A stretch of DNA of 16,892 bases from Trichosporon coremiiforme (Eukaryota > Basidiomycota > Tremellomycetes > Trichosporonales > Trichosporonaceae): NCBI GenBank assembly GCA_039545355.1, contig BCJJ01000111.1:1-16892 (forward strand), written 5' to 3'. Positions within the stretch are counted from its first letter, which is position 1. Every line of letters starts with the position of its first letter. Positions 8,768 through 16,468 of this stretch are shown piece by piece. The position numbers and the translations under genes are program-made. The notes below the pieces were generated by a model, which was given only the letters and a program-made list of their open reading frames with translations, was not told where the DNA came from and did no database searches.

Positions 8768-10775
8768 ATGCCCAAGGTCTCATCAGCAGCGAACACGAGC
8801 AACGCAGGGAGGTTGCCTCGCTCTCGCCTGAAACGACCATGCGATGCCTGTGAGCTGACATGACTGACTGTGCTAACGCAAGGCCGGAGGAACAAGCAGA
8901 TGTGCTCTATTCCTGTCGCCCCGCCTTGTGTGGGGTGCAGCACTCGGGGAAGAGAGTGCACGTTCGACATGGCCCCGACGACTCGAAAGCGCAGACGCAC
9001 CTCACCACCGCTGTCGATTCCCGTCCCCCCTCCTTCGCTTCCAGCGCCCGCACCTCGAGCGGAACCCGCCGCCAGTCCATCAACTAACACGCAGCGGCCC
9101 CCGCCGACCGAAGATCCCACCTCGCTCGAGGACGAAGCAGACGACGCCGATTCCCATTTCGTAGGCACGGGCGTGTTCTCGAGCCTCATTCTCCCTTCAT
9201 CTCGCGTGAGCTCCGCATTCGTGCGCGAGGGCTCGCTCGCCTTCCGCCAGGTCTCGACCGACGAGCAACACCCGGCGTACTTCATCAAACACCCTTCCTT
9301 TCTCTATGGCCGTGCGCCCAGTTCTGGTCTTGACGCATTCGGAACTGCCTGTGCGCTAGTACCCGAGGGAACGGCGGAGAGGGCCGTCGAAGCACTCGTG
9401 CGCATCACGCTGCCCGCGTTCCCCTTCATCGATGCCGAGAGGCTCGTCGCGAGCACGCGGACGTCGCCGCGGTACGCGCTGCTAACGGGCATCATGGCGC
9501 ACTGCACGAGCTACCTCCCCGACATTGCTCCCGTGCGCAAGGAACTCTGGGCGCAGGCCCTCCTGGGCTTGGAGGACGAGTATCGACAACCGCGGCTTCG
9601 GACGCTGCAGCTCGCGATTCTGGTGCTGTGTTCGAGACCGAGCGAGAATGCGGGACAGTGCGAAATCGGGCTGGGTAGGGTGGGTTTTGCGGAGGAACCA
9701 TGCTCACGATCCAGGCGACGGGGGCCGCTCAGCTGCTCGGGCTCCACATCGATCCGACATCTTGGACACTGCCAGACTGGGAGAAAAGCATCCGGCGGCG
9801 GATCTGGTGGAGTCTGGTCGTGCACGATAAGTGGCGCGCGCTCCTGTATGGTCGGCCATGTCAGTGAGTTTCCCGTCTTGGAGGCAACTGACATCAGAAC
9901 CGCAAGAGAGTCGCACAACGTACGTATACCCGAGATCGAAGGCGACAGCCGCGATGCCCGGCTGAGCATGACGGGTTTCGTGGCCGAGTGTCATCTGACC
10001 GAGATCGTCGAGTGAGTCCGGCTCGCTGAGGGAGCTGACGACAGCGACCTCCTACGTCACTTCTACAAAGTCGACGCCGGCCATTCGGCAGTCACGCGGC
10101 TCGTCATCCTGGACGAGACCGATGCACACCTCGACCGTCTGACTGAGCGCTTCGGCGAGCTGTTCGATGGCTCGCCGACACAGCCGACTGGTGTTCGTGA
10201 GTGCGGACGATTGGCGTTGGCTGAATTCAGGTTCGTGCCGTGTGTCCTTCCTGGGACTGCGGGTTGTGATTCATCGTCTCGTTGTCGAGAGTGTGACGGC
10301 TGGCCCTCAGGTCGGCGCCGCGATGGAGCACGCTGCAACCGTGTGTAAGGAGATGTTCGCCTACGCCGCAACACTGGGACCAGAAGCTCACGAAGCCTGG
10401 TCTCCCTACGTATCCCTGCACATCTCGAACGCGATTTCGTTCGCGCTCCAGCTCATCCTCAAGGGTGATACTAGCCTCCTGTCGCACGTGACAGACTTCC
10501 TCGCGCACCTCGTGGCTCGCTGCAACGAGACCCACTGGGACGTCCTCGAAGCAGCTCTGAAGCGAAGTGCCACTGTACTCCTCATTGCATCGAGACAGGT
10601 CCCTGAACTCCAAGAGGCATATCGCGCCGTTCAAGCCTGCCTCGGTCTTGAGGCCGTGAACCACAAGTCTCCTCTCTCGCTCGAGACTCTCCTCGCCCCC
10701 CTGGGCGATTTGGGCGATCTATCCTGGCTCGACGGGGCATTGCTCAGCGCTCTAGGCGATGCCTCATTGCTCTAA
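8768..10775 (+). CDS. Zn(II)2Cys6 fungal-specific transcription factor (six exons, 612 aa)
   Basis: Exons: 8768-8849, 8883-9679, 9715-9863, 9898-10011, 10045-10196 and 10231-10775; five introns of 33-35 nt. Coding length is 1839 nt. The start ATG is the nearest in-frame one before the DNA-binding domain. Joining exons 1 and 2 gives a full binary zinc cluster with cysteines at 25, 28, 35, 43, 46 and 53 (C-x2-C-x6-C-x7-C-x2-C-x6-C) preceded by basic residues; intron 1 splits the codon of C28. A basic patch (RKRRR) and a long Pro/Ser/acidic linker follow. The middle region shows the fungal_trans (PF04082-type) pattern: CSRPSENAG (~281-289), GAAQLLGLHIDP, then WEKSIRRRIWWSLVVHDKW and GRP. It should be a nuclear regulator of catabolic or transport genes. 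Candidate targets are the divergent permease and the nearby esterase/BVMO pair, but no direct evidence links them. The second intron (donor GTGGGT) was chosen because it alone restores the motif frame. Confidence 0.85.
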
Positions 10776-10784
10776 GCATGTCGC

Positions 10785-10811
10785 ATCTTCTGATCTACTA
10801 TCTTCTGATCT
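10785..10811. repeat. 12-bp direct repeat in the convergent gap (ATCTTCTGATCT)
   Basis: Perfect copies at 10785-10796 and 10800-10811 fill almost the whole 37-nt gap between the two convergent stop codons. Read on either strand it would lie in the 3' UTR. It might take part in 3'-end formation for both transcripts, or be a chance duplication. Confidence 0.7.
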
Positions 10812-10812
10812 T

Positions 10813-11613
10813 CTAGTACCGATCCAGCACGATGGAGGTCTTGAGGTCTCCGTCCTTGTCGAGCCAGCCCTTCCCGTCGACGAGCGCGATGGCCTTGTCC
10901 CGCAGACTCTTCGCCGTCGCCTCGTCATCGACCTTGAACGAAAACTCGGTGTAGAGCTCTGTCCCGCTGCCATCGGCCGTCTTGACAGGGAGAACCTCGA
11001 CAGAGGCGTCGGCGCCCTCGAAGGAACCGTCCCACACGCGCGAAGTGACGGGCCCGTGCTCGCGCGACTTCTTCAGCGTGTCCTTGCCCCAGCCCTTGGA
11101 CTGCCAGTCTTCGAGCTTGCCGGGGATCTCGTCGACGAGAATGGCGAGGCCGTCGTTACCACTAGGCAAGCTGGTTCCCGAGAGCCCAGAAGCGGAGCTC
11201 TTCTTGTCATTAGAGAAGGAGAGGACCTGCTTGCCGTAGCTCCAGTCGACTTGCGCTTCGTAGTTCGTGTCTGAGCTGTCGAACCCTTCGTCCTTGGCCT
11301 GAGCCAGGGTGGATGACAGGTCCGAGACGGGGTAGCGCTTTTTGTACGTCAGCTGGAGGTCCTTGCCCGCCTTGTGACGGAGGCGGATGACCCAGCCCGC
11401 GCTGTTGAGGGCCTTGTCGTCCGTGTCGTAGTACGCGTAGGTGCGTTCCTCCGACGAAGAACCGAGGGAGAAGGCGGAGGAAAGGTCGGAAGAGGGCTTG
11501 CCTGAGGAGAGAGAGTTTGAGAGGAGGGACAGCTTGACCTCAAAGTTGGGGGTTGCGACGGGGGCAGAGAGCGCGGAAACGCTGAGCAGCGCAGCGACGA
11601 GGAGACGGAGCAT
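10813..11613 (-). CDS. Secreted CYTH-like protein (single exon, 266 aa)
   Basis: One uninterrupted frame with ATG at 11613 and a TATA box about 55 nt upstream. Residues 1-17 form a signal peptide (LLVAALLSVSALSA, likely cut after A17). The mature part starts with NFEVKLSLLS, which resembles the first strand of CYTH / triphosphate tunnel metalloenzymes (ExExK), but the first Glu is replaced by Asn. The best match is YYDTDD (61-66) followed by AGWVIRLR (72-79), then LQLTYKKR (86-93), i.e. the YYDT..L...G..LRLR...LT.K core of the CYTH fold. Later come QVDWSY and LVDEIPGKLEDW, resembling the strands of the second half of the barrel. CYTH enzymes usually act inside the cell on triphosphates, so export is unexpected. 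Whether the protein is an active hydrolase or only uses the fold for binding cannot be decided here. The fold assignment rests on motif memory, not on a search. Confidence 0.65.
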   Translation of the reverse strand: MLRLLVAALLSVSALSAPVATPNFEVKLSLLSNSLSSGKPSSDLSSAFSLGSSSEERTYAYYDTDDKALNSAGWVIRLRHKAGKDLQLTYKKRYPVSDLSSTLAQAKDEGFDSSDTNYEAQVDWSYGKQVLSFSNDKKSSASGLSGTSLPSGNDGLAILVDEIPGKLEDWQSKGWGKDTLKKSREHGPVTSRVWDGSFEGADASVEVLPVKTADGSGTELYTEFSFKVDDEATAKSLRDKAIALVDGKGWLDKDGDLKTSIVLDRY

Positions 11614-11666
11614 GTTGGCTCGTAGAGGAATGGGACGGGGGATGAGGACCTTGCCCGTTGCCCGAC

Positions 11667-11674
11667 TATATATA
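11667..11674 (-). promoter_or_regulatory. TATA box of the CYTH-like gene
   Basis: A perfect TATATATA sits about 55 nt upstream of the ATG at 11613. It is the strongest TATA box in the window by sequence, which suggests a regulated or highly expressed gene. Confidence 0.65.
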
Positions 11675-11860
11675 CAGCTGCAGAGCCGCAGGCGTCAGTG
11701 ATAGCGTCAACCAGGGTAAAAGTGACATGACATGACAGAAGTGGCTTCGATTTATTCGGCGTGCGTTCCGGAGCATTGGGTTCGATCACAAAGTACGCTC
11801 TGCCAACGAGAACGCGACTAGGACAAACGTTCATGAAGGCTGGGTGGACCCTGGACACAA

Positions 11861-11866
11861 CACGTG
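11861..11866. promoter_or_regulatory. CACGTG (E-box/bHLH-type) element
   Basis: A palindromic CACGTG lies about 250 bp upstream of the CYTH-like gene. This is the core site of fungal bHLH factors such as Pho4 and Cbf1. A six-base match can arise by chance, so a function is only suggested by its promoter position. Confidence 0.3.
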
Positions 11867-12146
11867 CTCGCTTATCACAAATTCACCGACCCTATCCCTA
11901 CTGGCCACACGCAGAATGCAAGGAAGGAAGCGGAGCCTTGCGGCCGTTTCACGGATAGACGATGGGACGTTAGAGGTGATTGAAATGCAGACGTAACCGA
12001 GAGAGAGGAACGCCTCATGCGGCCCCCAATTTCTGGCAGTTCTCGGAGGAATGACCGACTCGCCGAGATAGCCTCCTCCGTCCGTCCAGTCCCATCACGC
12101 AACGTCCCAACGGCCAATGTATCGATATGCATACACTTCTGACTGT

Positions 12147-13903
12147 CTACTTGCCCGCAATGGCGTCCGCGATGCGCATGCACGTCTCCCACCGATTATC
12201 GTCCGCGACGCCAATCTTGCCATCGCGGATCTCCCTGAGCTTACGCCCATCAACGTCCTGGCCCTGGTACCACTCCTTGGCAGCGTCCCCGTGCCGTCCC
12301 TCAAGGAAGGCCTGCAAGGGGCTAAGCCACTCTCGGTTGACCTTCTTGTCCTTCTCGGTCCACCCGAACCGGGCACCGTACCACCAACACCAGTAATCGT
12401 CCGCGTGCGTGACGTGTTCCCCGAACAGGGAGATTTTGGCGTACGCGTCCGGCTTCCAGGCGACGCGGTAGCGGAGGATAAACTCTGGGTCGACACCGCC
12501 GGCGATCAAGGACCGCACGAGGGCGCGCTCGGGGACGTAGACTTGGCCGTTGGCTGTGATCTCGCCGAATTTGGCGCGGAGGGCTTTCCAGGCGTCTGAG
12601 CCGCGCTTGAGCTCGCCCTGATCCGGAGGCAACTCCGAGTCGTAATACTCGAGGAGACGCTGCACGACCGCGGGACCGTAGTAGTTGTCGAGCTGGGTGC
12701 GGAGGTCGGCGCGAGAGGAGGGCGGGTTCGTGACGCCGTACAGCAGCTCTTCCTCCGCCACTTCTCCCAACAGAACGGGGATGCCGTGCTTCTTCAGCGC
12801 GGCGGCGAGCCGCCCGTCGTGGAAGCTGGCGTACAGATCCGAGGGGATGAAGGCGTCGTCCGTGACGGCGCGGAAGGTGTGGATTTTTAGCTGAAGCACG
12901 GCGTCGACGAGATCCTGCATCGGGATCTGGCGGAGCTTGGCCATCTTCTCCTCTCCCGAGCCCGTGACGCCGAATTTCGCGCACAGGCCGTCAAATCCCG
13001 GTTGAGATTCGGGGAGACTCTTCGGCTGCGCTGGCAGCGTGTTGCTCCACAGCATGAGCCTCTTCACGATTGGCTGAGGTTGGCGCAGGTCGTACGCTAT
13101 CTGCATTTGGGCCGAGTACGCGCCGGCACTGAGACCGCCGAGGGTGAGGTTGTCCCCGTTCGCGCCGAAGATGGCCGCATTCGCCTTGATGACCTCGAGG
13201 GCGAGGCGCTGGTCCCAGAACCCAAAATTGCCGGCTGTGCCGTCGTCGTTCTCGGCCCTGATCTCTTCACCCGCCAGGAAGCCGAAGACCCCGAGTCGAT
13301 ATGCCGGCAGGACAATGACGGCCTTCAGCGCCCCGTCGCCGAGTCCCCAGGAGGGATCCGTCCGGTCCGTCATTCCTGCAGCGCCGATCTGAAGCCACCC
13401 GCCGTGAATCCAGACGAACAGCGGCCAGCCCCCAGCGGGCGGCTCGCCAGGCGGCGTCCAGACGTTGAAAGTGAGAGAGTCCTCGTCCGCAACGGCCCCG
13501 GGGACGCCGGAGGGGAACTCGTCCCCTGCATCGTTCTTCATAACGTACGTCGGCTGCGGGGCGATGAAGCCGAACTTGTCGCCCTCGACAGCGCTCCAGC
13601 CATGATCGGAGGGAAGGGGGACGGGTTTTCGCCATCGTAAGTCGCCAGAGGGGGCACGGGCGTAGGGAACCTGGCAGAATCGACGGGCGCGCACAGTGCC
13701 GTCCGAGGCGACGATCTCGATGCCCCGCAGGGTTCCGTGGTCGCCGGCGGGGATGGAGATGGGGCGGTCTGTTATCAGCGTGTTGCGACCCTGAGTGCCG
13801 GGCTGCAGGGGTGCAGGCACACCCGCGCCTGCGCTGTAGACTCACAAGTGTCGCCTGGCGCGGGGGTGTCGACGACCTCGCTCTTCTGCGTCTGGGTGGT
13901 CAT
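12147..13903 (-). CDS. Type-B carboxylesterase / lipase family (two exons, 559 aa)
   Basis: Exons: 13903-13846 and 13768-12147; the 77-nt intron is the longest confidently called one here and ends in CGCTGATAACAG. Coding length is 1680 nt. An alpha/beta-hydrolase that splits carboxylic esters. Early residues show FCQVPYARAP and LRWRKPVPLP, the usual type-B N-terminal motifs. The oxyanion-hole HGG is at 141-143 (VWIHGGW). The nucleophile Ser233 lies in GGLSAG (family form GESAG, here Leu replaces Glu). The acid is probably Glu359 in LLGEVAEEELLYG, and His474 in HVTHADD is the likely catalytic base. There is no signal peptide, so the enzyme should act in the cytosol, unlike many secreted fungal type-B esterases. 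It is divergent to the BVMO gene, which produces esters, and this context suggests it hydrolyses the BVMO product. The first exon was found by requiring an ATG and in-frame splicing; the frame open further upstream in the intron has only a GTG. Confidence 0.85.
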
Positions 13904-13947
13904 GGCGTAGCTGTATGGCGGCCGGGGACGTTTGAATGCTGACGAGG

Positions 13948-13953
13948 TTATAT
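13948..13953 (-). promoter_or_regulatory. Proximal TATA-like element of the esterase gene
   Basis: The minus strand reads CATATAACC about 45-50 nt before the esterase ATG at 13903. The distance agrees with other genes here. Confidence 0.45.
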
Positions 13954-14003
13954 GTCGATCGAGAGGAGGTGGGCTTGGCGCTTGTGGACATGTGGGCAGG
14001 TCA

Positions 14004-14021
14004 TCTCGGGCACATCCGAGA
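14004..14021. promoter_or_regulatory. Inverted repeat TCTCGG-N6-CCGAGA, candidate Zn(II)2Cys6 operator
   Basis: Two perfect 6-bp arms are separated by six bases (GCACAT). The core TCGG-N6-CCGA equals the site type known for the Ppr1/UaY branch of binary-cluster factors. It is about 100 bp upstream of the esterase ATG, inside the promoter shared with the BVMO gene. The left arm with flanks (ATCTCGGGC) recurs exactly at 14333-14341. Binding is inferred. Confidence 0.55.
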
Positions 14022-14086
14022 ATGTGGGGAGTGTGGGGCTCGCATCAGCCGAGCGTGAGATCGCGACAGTCGCGTTAGTGGGCGGG

Positions 14087-14092
14087 CACGTG
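14087..14092. promoter_or_regulatory. CACGTG element in the divergent promoter
   Basis: A palindromic CACGTG within GGTCACGTGCCC (minus strand) lies a few bases downstream, in the esterase direction, of the distal TATA box. It is a possible bHLH site, though a six-base match is weak on its own. Confidence 0.3.
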
Positions 14093-14099
14093 ACCGGGG

Positions 14100-14108
14100 T
14101 TTTATATA
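14100..14108 (-). promoter_or_regulatory. Distal strong TATA box (TATATAAAA)
   Basis: The minus strand reads TATATAAAACCCC, close to the ideal fungal TATA consensus, 197 nt before the esterase ATG. It could serve an alternative upstream start site giving a long esterase leader, or an unrelated transcript. Confidence 0.4.
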
Positions 14109-14332
14109 CTGCACAGGCTGTTGTCGTTGAGTGCGTGCATGCAAGGGACACACTGCAGGGTTCGGAACGGGCGTGCGGGGGATGAGGACCTGACGACGGT
14201 GAGAGAGCACGAGCAGTCCGCGTCGAGGGTCAGGTCGCCAGGGACGTTTCGGTGACACGACGACGTGGGCGGAAGCCGCGTCCAATCCGGGCCCACCAAG
14301 ATATACGTTTCGTCCACCCGCAGATCAGCGAG

Positions 14333-14341
14333 ATCTCGGGC
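14333..14341 (+). repeat. Second copy of the ATCTCGGGC half-site
   Basis: This nonamer is identical to 14003-14011, which contains the left arm of the palindrome. No matching CCGAGA arm follows here, so it would be a single half-site. Confidence 0.45.
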
Positions 14342-14626
14342 TCTTTGTTGATGTCTGTTATCATCGATCATGCTGCCGATGTGGAGAGATGTTCAAGATG
14401 GGAAAGACGGTCTGTGCAGCGAGGCTGATGAGGTCAGGTGACATGAGTCACGCCAAGATGGGGCAGCATGAAGAAGGAAGCTCTGATGGCCGAAACCCGA
14501 TTCCGCGCCGGTAAAGTTCAGTAAGCGTGCGAGCGCGTCGAACCCTGGACATCGAATGGGAGCGACATCGGGACATGGACACCGTGGCCACCGAGAACCC
14601 CGTCCAACAACCCGGGCATCCGTTCT

Positions 14627-14632
14627 TATATT
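14627..14632 (+). promoter_or_regulatory. TATA-like element of the BVMO gene
   Basis: TTCTTATATTCC lies about 50 nt before the ATG at 14678, followed by a pyrimidine-rich leader and a strong start context (CCACCATGG). Confidence 0.5.
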
Positions 14633-14677
14633 CCACGCTGTCCCCCCGGCTATCTCTTTGCTATCGCCCCATCCACC

Positions 14678-16468
14678 ATGGCCGCCCAACCAACCATCGC
14701 TGAGCAGCTCCATACCAAGGAGACCCCGTCGGTCCTCATCGTCGGTGCAGGGTGAGTATCTCTGTGCGGACCCTGACGCTGACATTCCAGCATCGGCGGC
14801 ATCTCGGTCGCCCTCGACCTGGACCAGGCCAACCTGTCCAACTGGGTCATGATCGACCGTCTCGACGACGTCGGCGGAACATGGTACGCGAACCGCTACC
14901 CCGGATGCCGATGCGACGTGCCTGCCGTAGCCTACTCGCACTCGCGCTTCACCAACGCGCAGTGGACCGAGACGCACCCCCTCCACACCGAGATCCAGCG
15001 ATACTGGGCCAATATCTGCAAGACGCAGGGCCTGTACAACCGCATCCGGCTCGAGACCGACTACGTCAAGGCCGAGTGGGACGAAGAGAAGGACGTGTAC
15101 CACGTCACGCTGCGCGACAACAAGGCGGGCAAGGAATACACTGAGGACTTCCGGGTGATTGTCGGCGCGACGGGCGTCTTCTCCGAGCCGCAGCGTATCG
15201 AGGTCCCTGGGGAGAAGCAGTTCAAGGGCCGCGTCGTGCACGCCGCCCGCTGGCCGAAGGACCTGACGAACGAGGCGATGCACGGCAAGACGGTCGCTGT
15301 AATCGGTAACGGCGCGTCCGGCGTGCAGATCGTGGGCACTCTCGGCCGGGACGACAAGATCAACCTCGTCACGATCGCGAAGAGCAAGCAGTGGCTCATG
15401 CCCTCCTCCACCGGCCCCATTACGCAGGACACGAACTCGTCCCCGGTGTCGGACGAGCTGCGCGCGTTCCGCCAGAAGTACCCCTTCCTGCAGCGGCTGT
15501 ACCGCTGGGCGATCCTGACCTACATCGACCGGCGCTTCTACGTGCAGTGGGAGAAGGAGGGCGCGGCGGAGCGCAAGCGCATGGAGAAGAAGATTGGCGA
15601 CTGGATGGTGTCCCGCGCGCCCGAGCACTTGAAGCAACACATCGTGCCCGAGTTCCCGTTCCAGGCGAAACGCTACATCTTCGAGGACGGGTACTTCAAG
15701 GCCATCAACAGCCCGCACGTGCGCGCCGTCTTTGCGCGCTTCCAGGAACTCACGCCCAAGGGCGTGCGCACCGACACGGGCGAGGAGATTCCCGCCGACA
15801 TCGTCATCCTCGCCACGGGGTACAACGCGGAGCACATCGACATGGAGGTCAGCGCGCCCGCGGAGAGCACGAACAACTACAAGACCCGCGCAGACTTGAC
15901 GTGGTACCACGGCACGGCACTCCCGGGTCTGCCGAACTACTGGACGACGCTCGGCGGCAACTGGGTCGTGAACCACAGTTCGGTCACGGAGATCCTCGAG
16001 GTGCAGGCGTCGTACATCACGCAGATCGTGCGGGCGATGCGGGACAACGGCATCACGCGCCTCGAAGTCAAGGCCGACGCGGCCAAGGCGTACGACGACC
16101 GTATCGCCGCGCGTCTGCAGCGCACGACTTGGCCAAAGATCAAGTCGTCCTACTGGCAGAAGGGTGGGCACGGACGTATCTTCACCCACTACCCGGGTAC
16201 GGTCCTGGATCAGTGGTGGGACAACGCGTGGCCCGTGTGGAAGGACTACATTGGGGCGGAGAAGCTGGCCCGCCGGCAGCAGGTGCGCAAGACGGTTGCG
16301 CTGCTCGCAGTCATTGTCGCGGCGTCGTTTGGGGCGTACAAGTTTGGTCCGGAACTTGTTGAGAAGAGCCACGAGATTGTCAACAGGCTCTATGACGCTG
16401 TCGTCAACGCGCCCAGCATTCTCAGCCATGCCCGTCAGAGCATTGCGTCCCTTATCAACAGGTCTTGA
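14678..16468 (+). CDS. Baeyer-Villiger-type flavin monooxygenase with C-terminal membrane helix (two exons, 583 aa)
   Basis: Exons: 14678-14751 and 14791-16468; the 39-nt intron splits a Gly codon of the first nucleotide-binding motif. Coding length is 1752 nt. Type I BVMOs use FAD and NADPH to insert oxygen next to a carbonyl, giving esters or lactones. Visible are the FAD Rossmann motif GAGIGG (23-28), GGTWYANRYPGCRCDVP with the conserved Arg65 and Asp67, the BVMO fingerprint F169-K-G-x3-H175-x3-W179-P180 (FxGxxxHxxxWP, exact), the NADPH Rossmann motif GNGASG (197-202), AKRYIFEDGY with the likely catalytic Arg319, and ILATGYN (~364-370). After the catalytic body a helix of about 17 residues (VALLAVIVAASFGAYKF, ~527-543) precedes an amphipathic tail, so the enzyme is probably tail-anchored to an inner membrane. 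It shares its promoter with a cytosolic carboxylesterase. The substrate is unknown; steroid, cyclic or long-chain ketones are all possible. Confidence 0.88.

Larger units (their letters stand above)
11614..12146. other. Intergenic region: CYTH-like gene promoter and esterase 3' flank
   Basis: The 533 bp lie between two minus-strand genes. The left part carries the TATA box of the CYTH-like gene and a CACGTG element at 11861-11866; the right part should be the esterase 3' UTR. A GGTTCGATC stretch near 11779 resembles a tRNA B box, but no A box or pairing stems surround it. No coding region was recognised. Confidence 0.6.
13904..14677. other. Shared divergent promoter region of the esterase and BVMO genes
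   Basis: The 774 bp between two divergent start codons hold a proximal TATA-like element for each gene, a distal strong TATA box on the minus strand, a CACGTG element and a binary-cluster palindrome. A minus-strand frame near 14102-14371 starts with ATG (~89 codons), but its product resembles nothing and overlaps these promoter elements, so I do not call it. Confidence 0.65.

Noticed and set aside
9660..9714. A frameshift in the regulator gene between the CSRPSENAG and GAAQLLGLH motifs
   Set aside because: A 35-nt intron (9680-9714, GTGGGT..CCAG) restores the frame exactly, with a length like the other introns, so the gene is intact.
11778..11790. GGTTCGATC resembling a tRNA B box
   Set aside because: No A box at the right distance, and the flanking bases do not form T-arm or acceptor stems.
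13769..13845. N-terminal extension of the esterase frame starting at a GTG at 13820
   Set aside because: The frame there lies inside an intron with good donor, branch site and acceptor; joining to the ATG exon at 13903-13846 gives a proper start.
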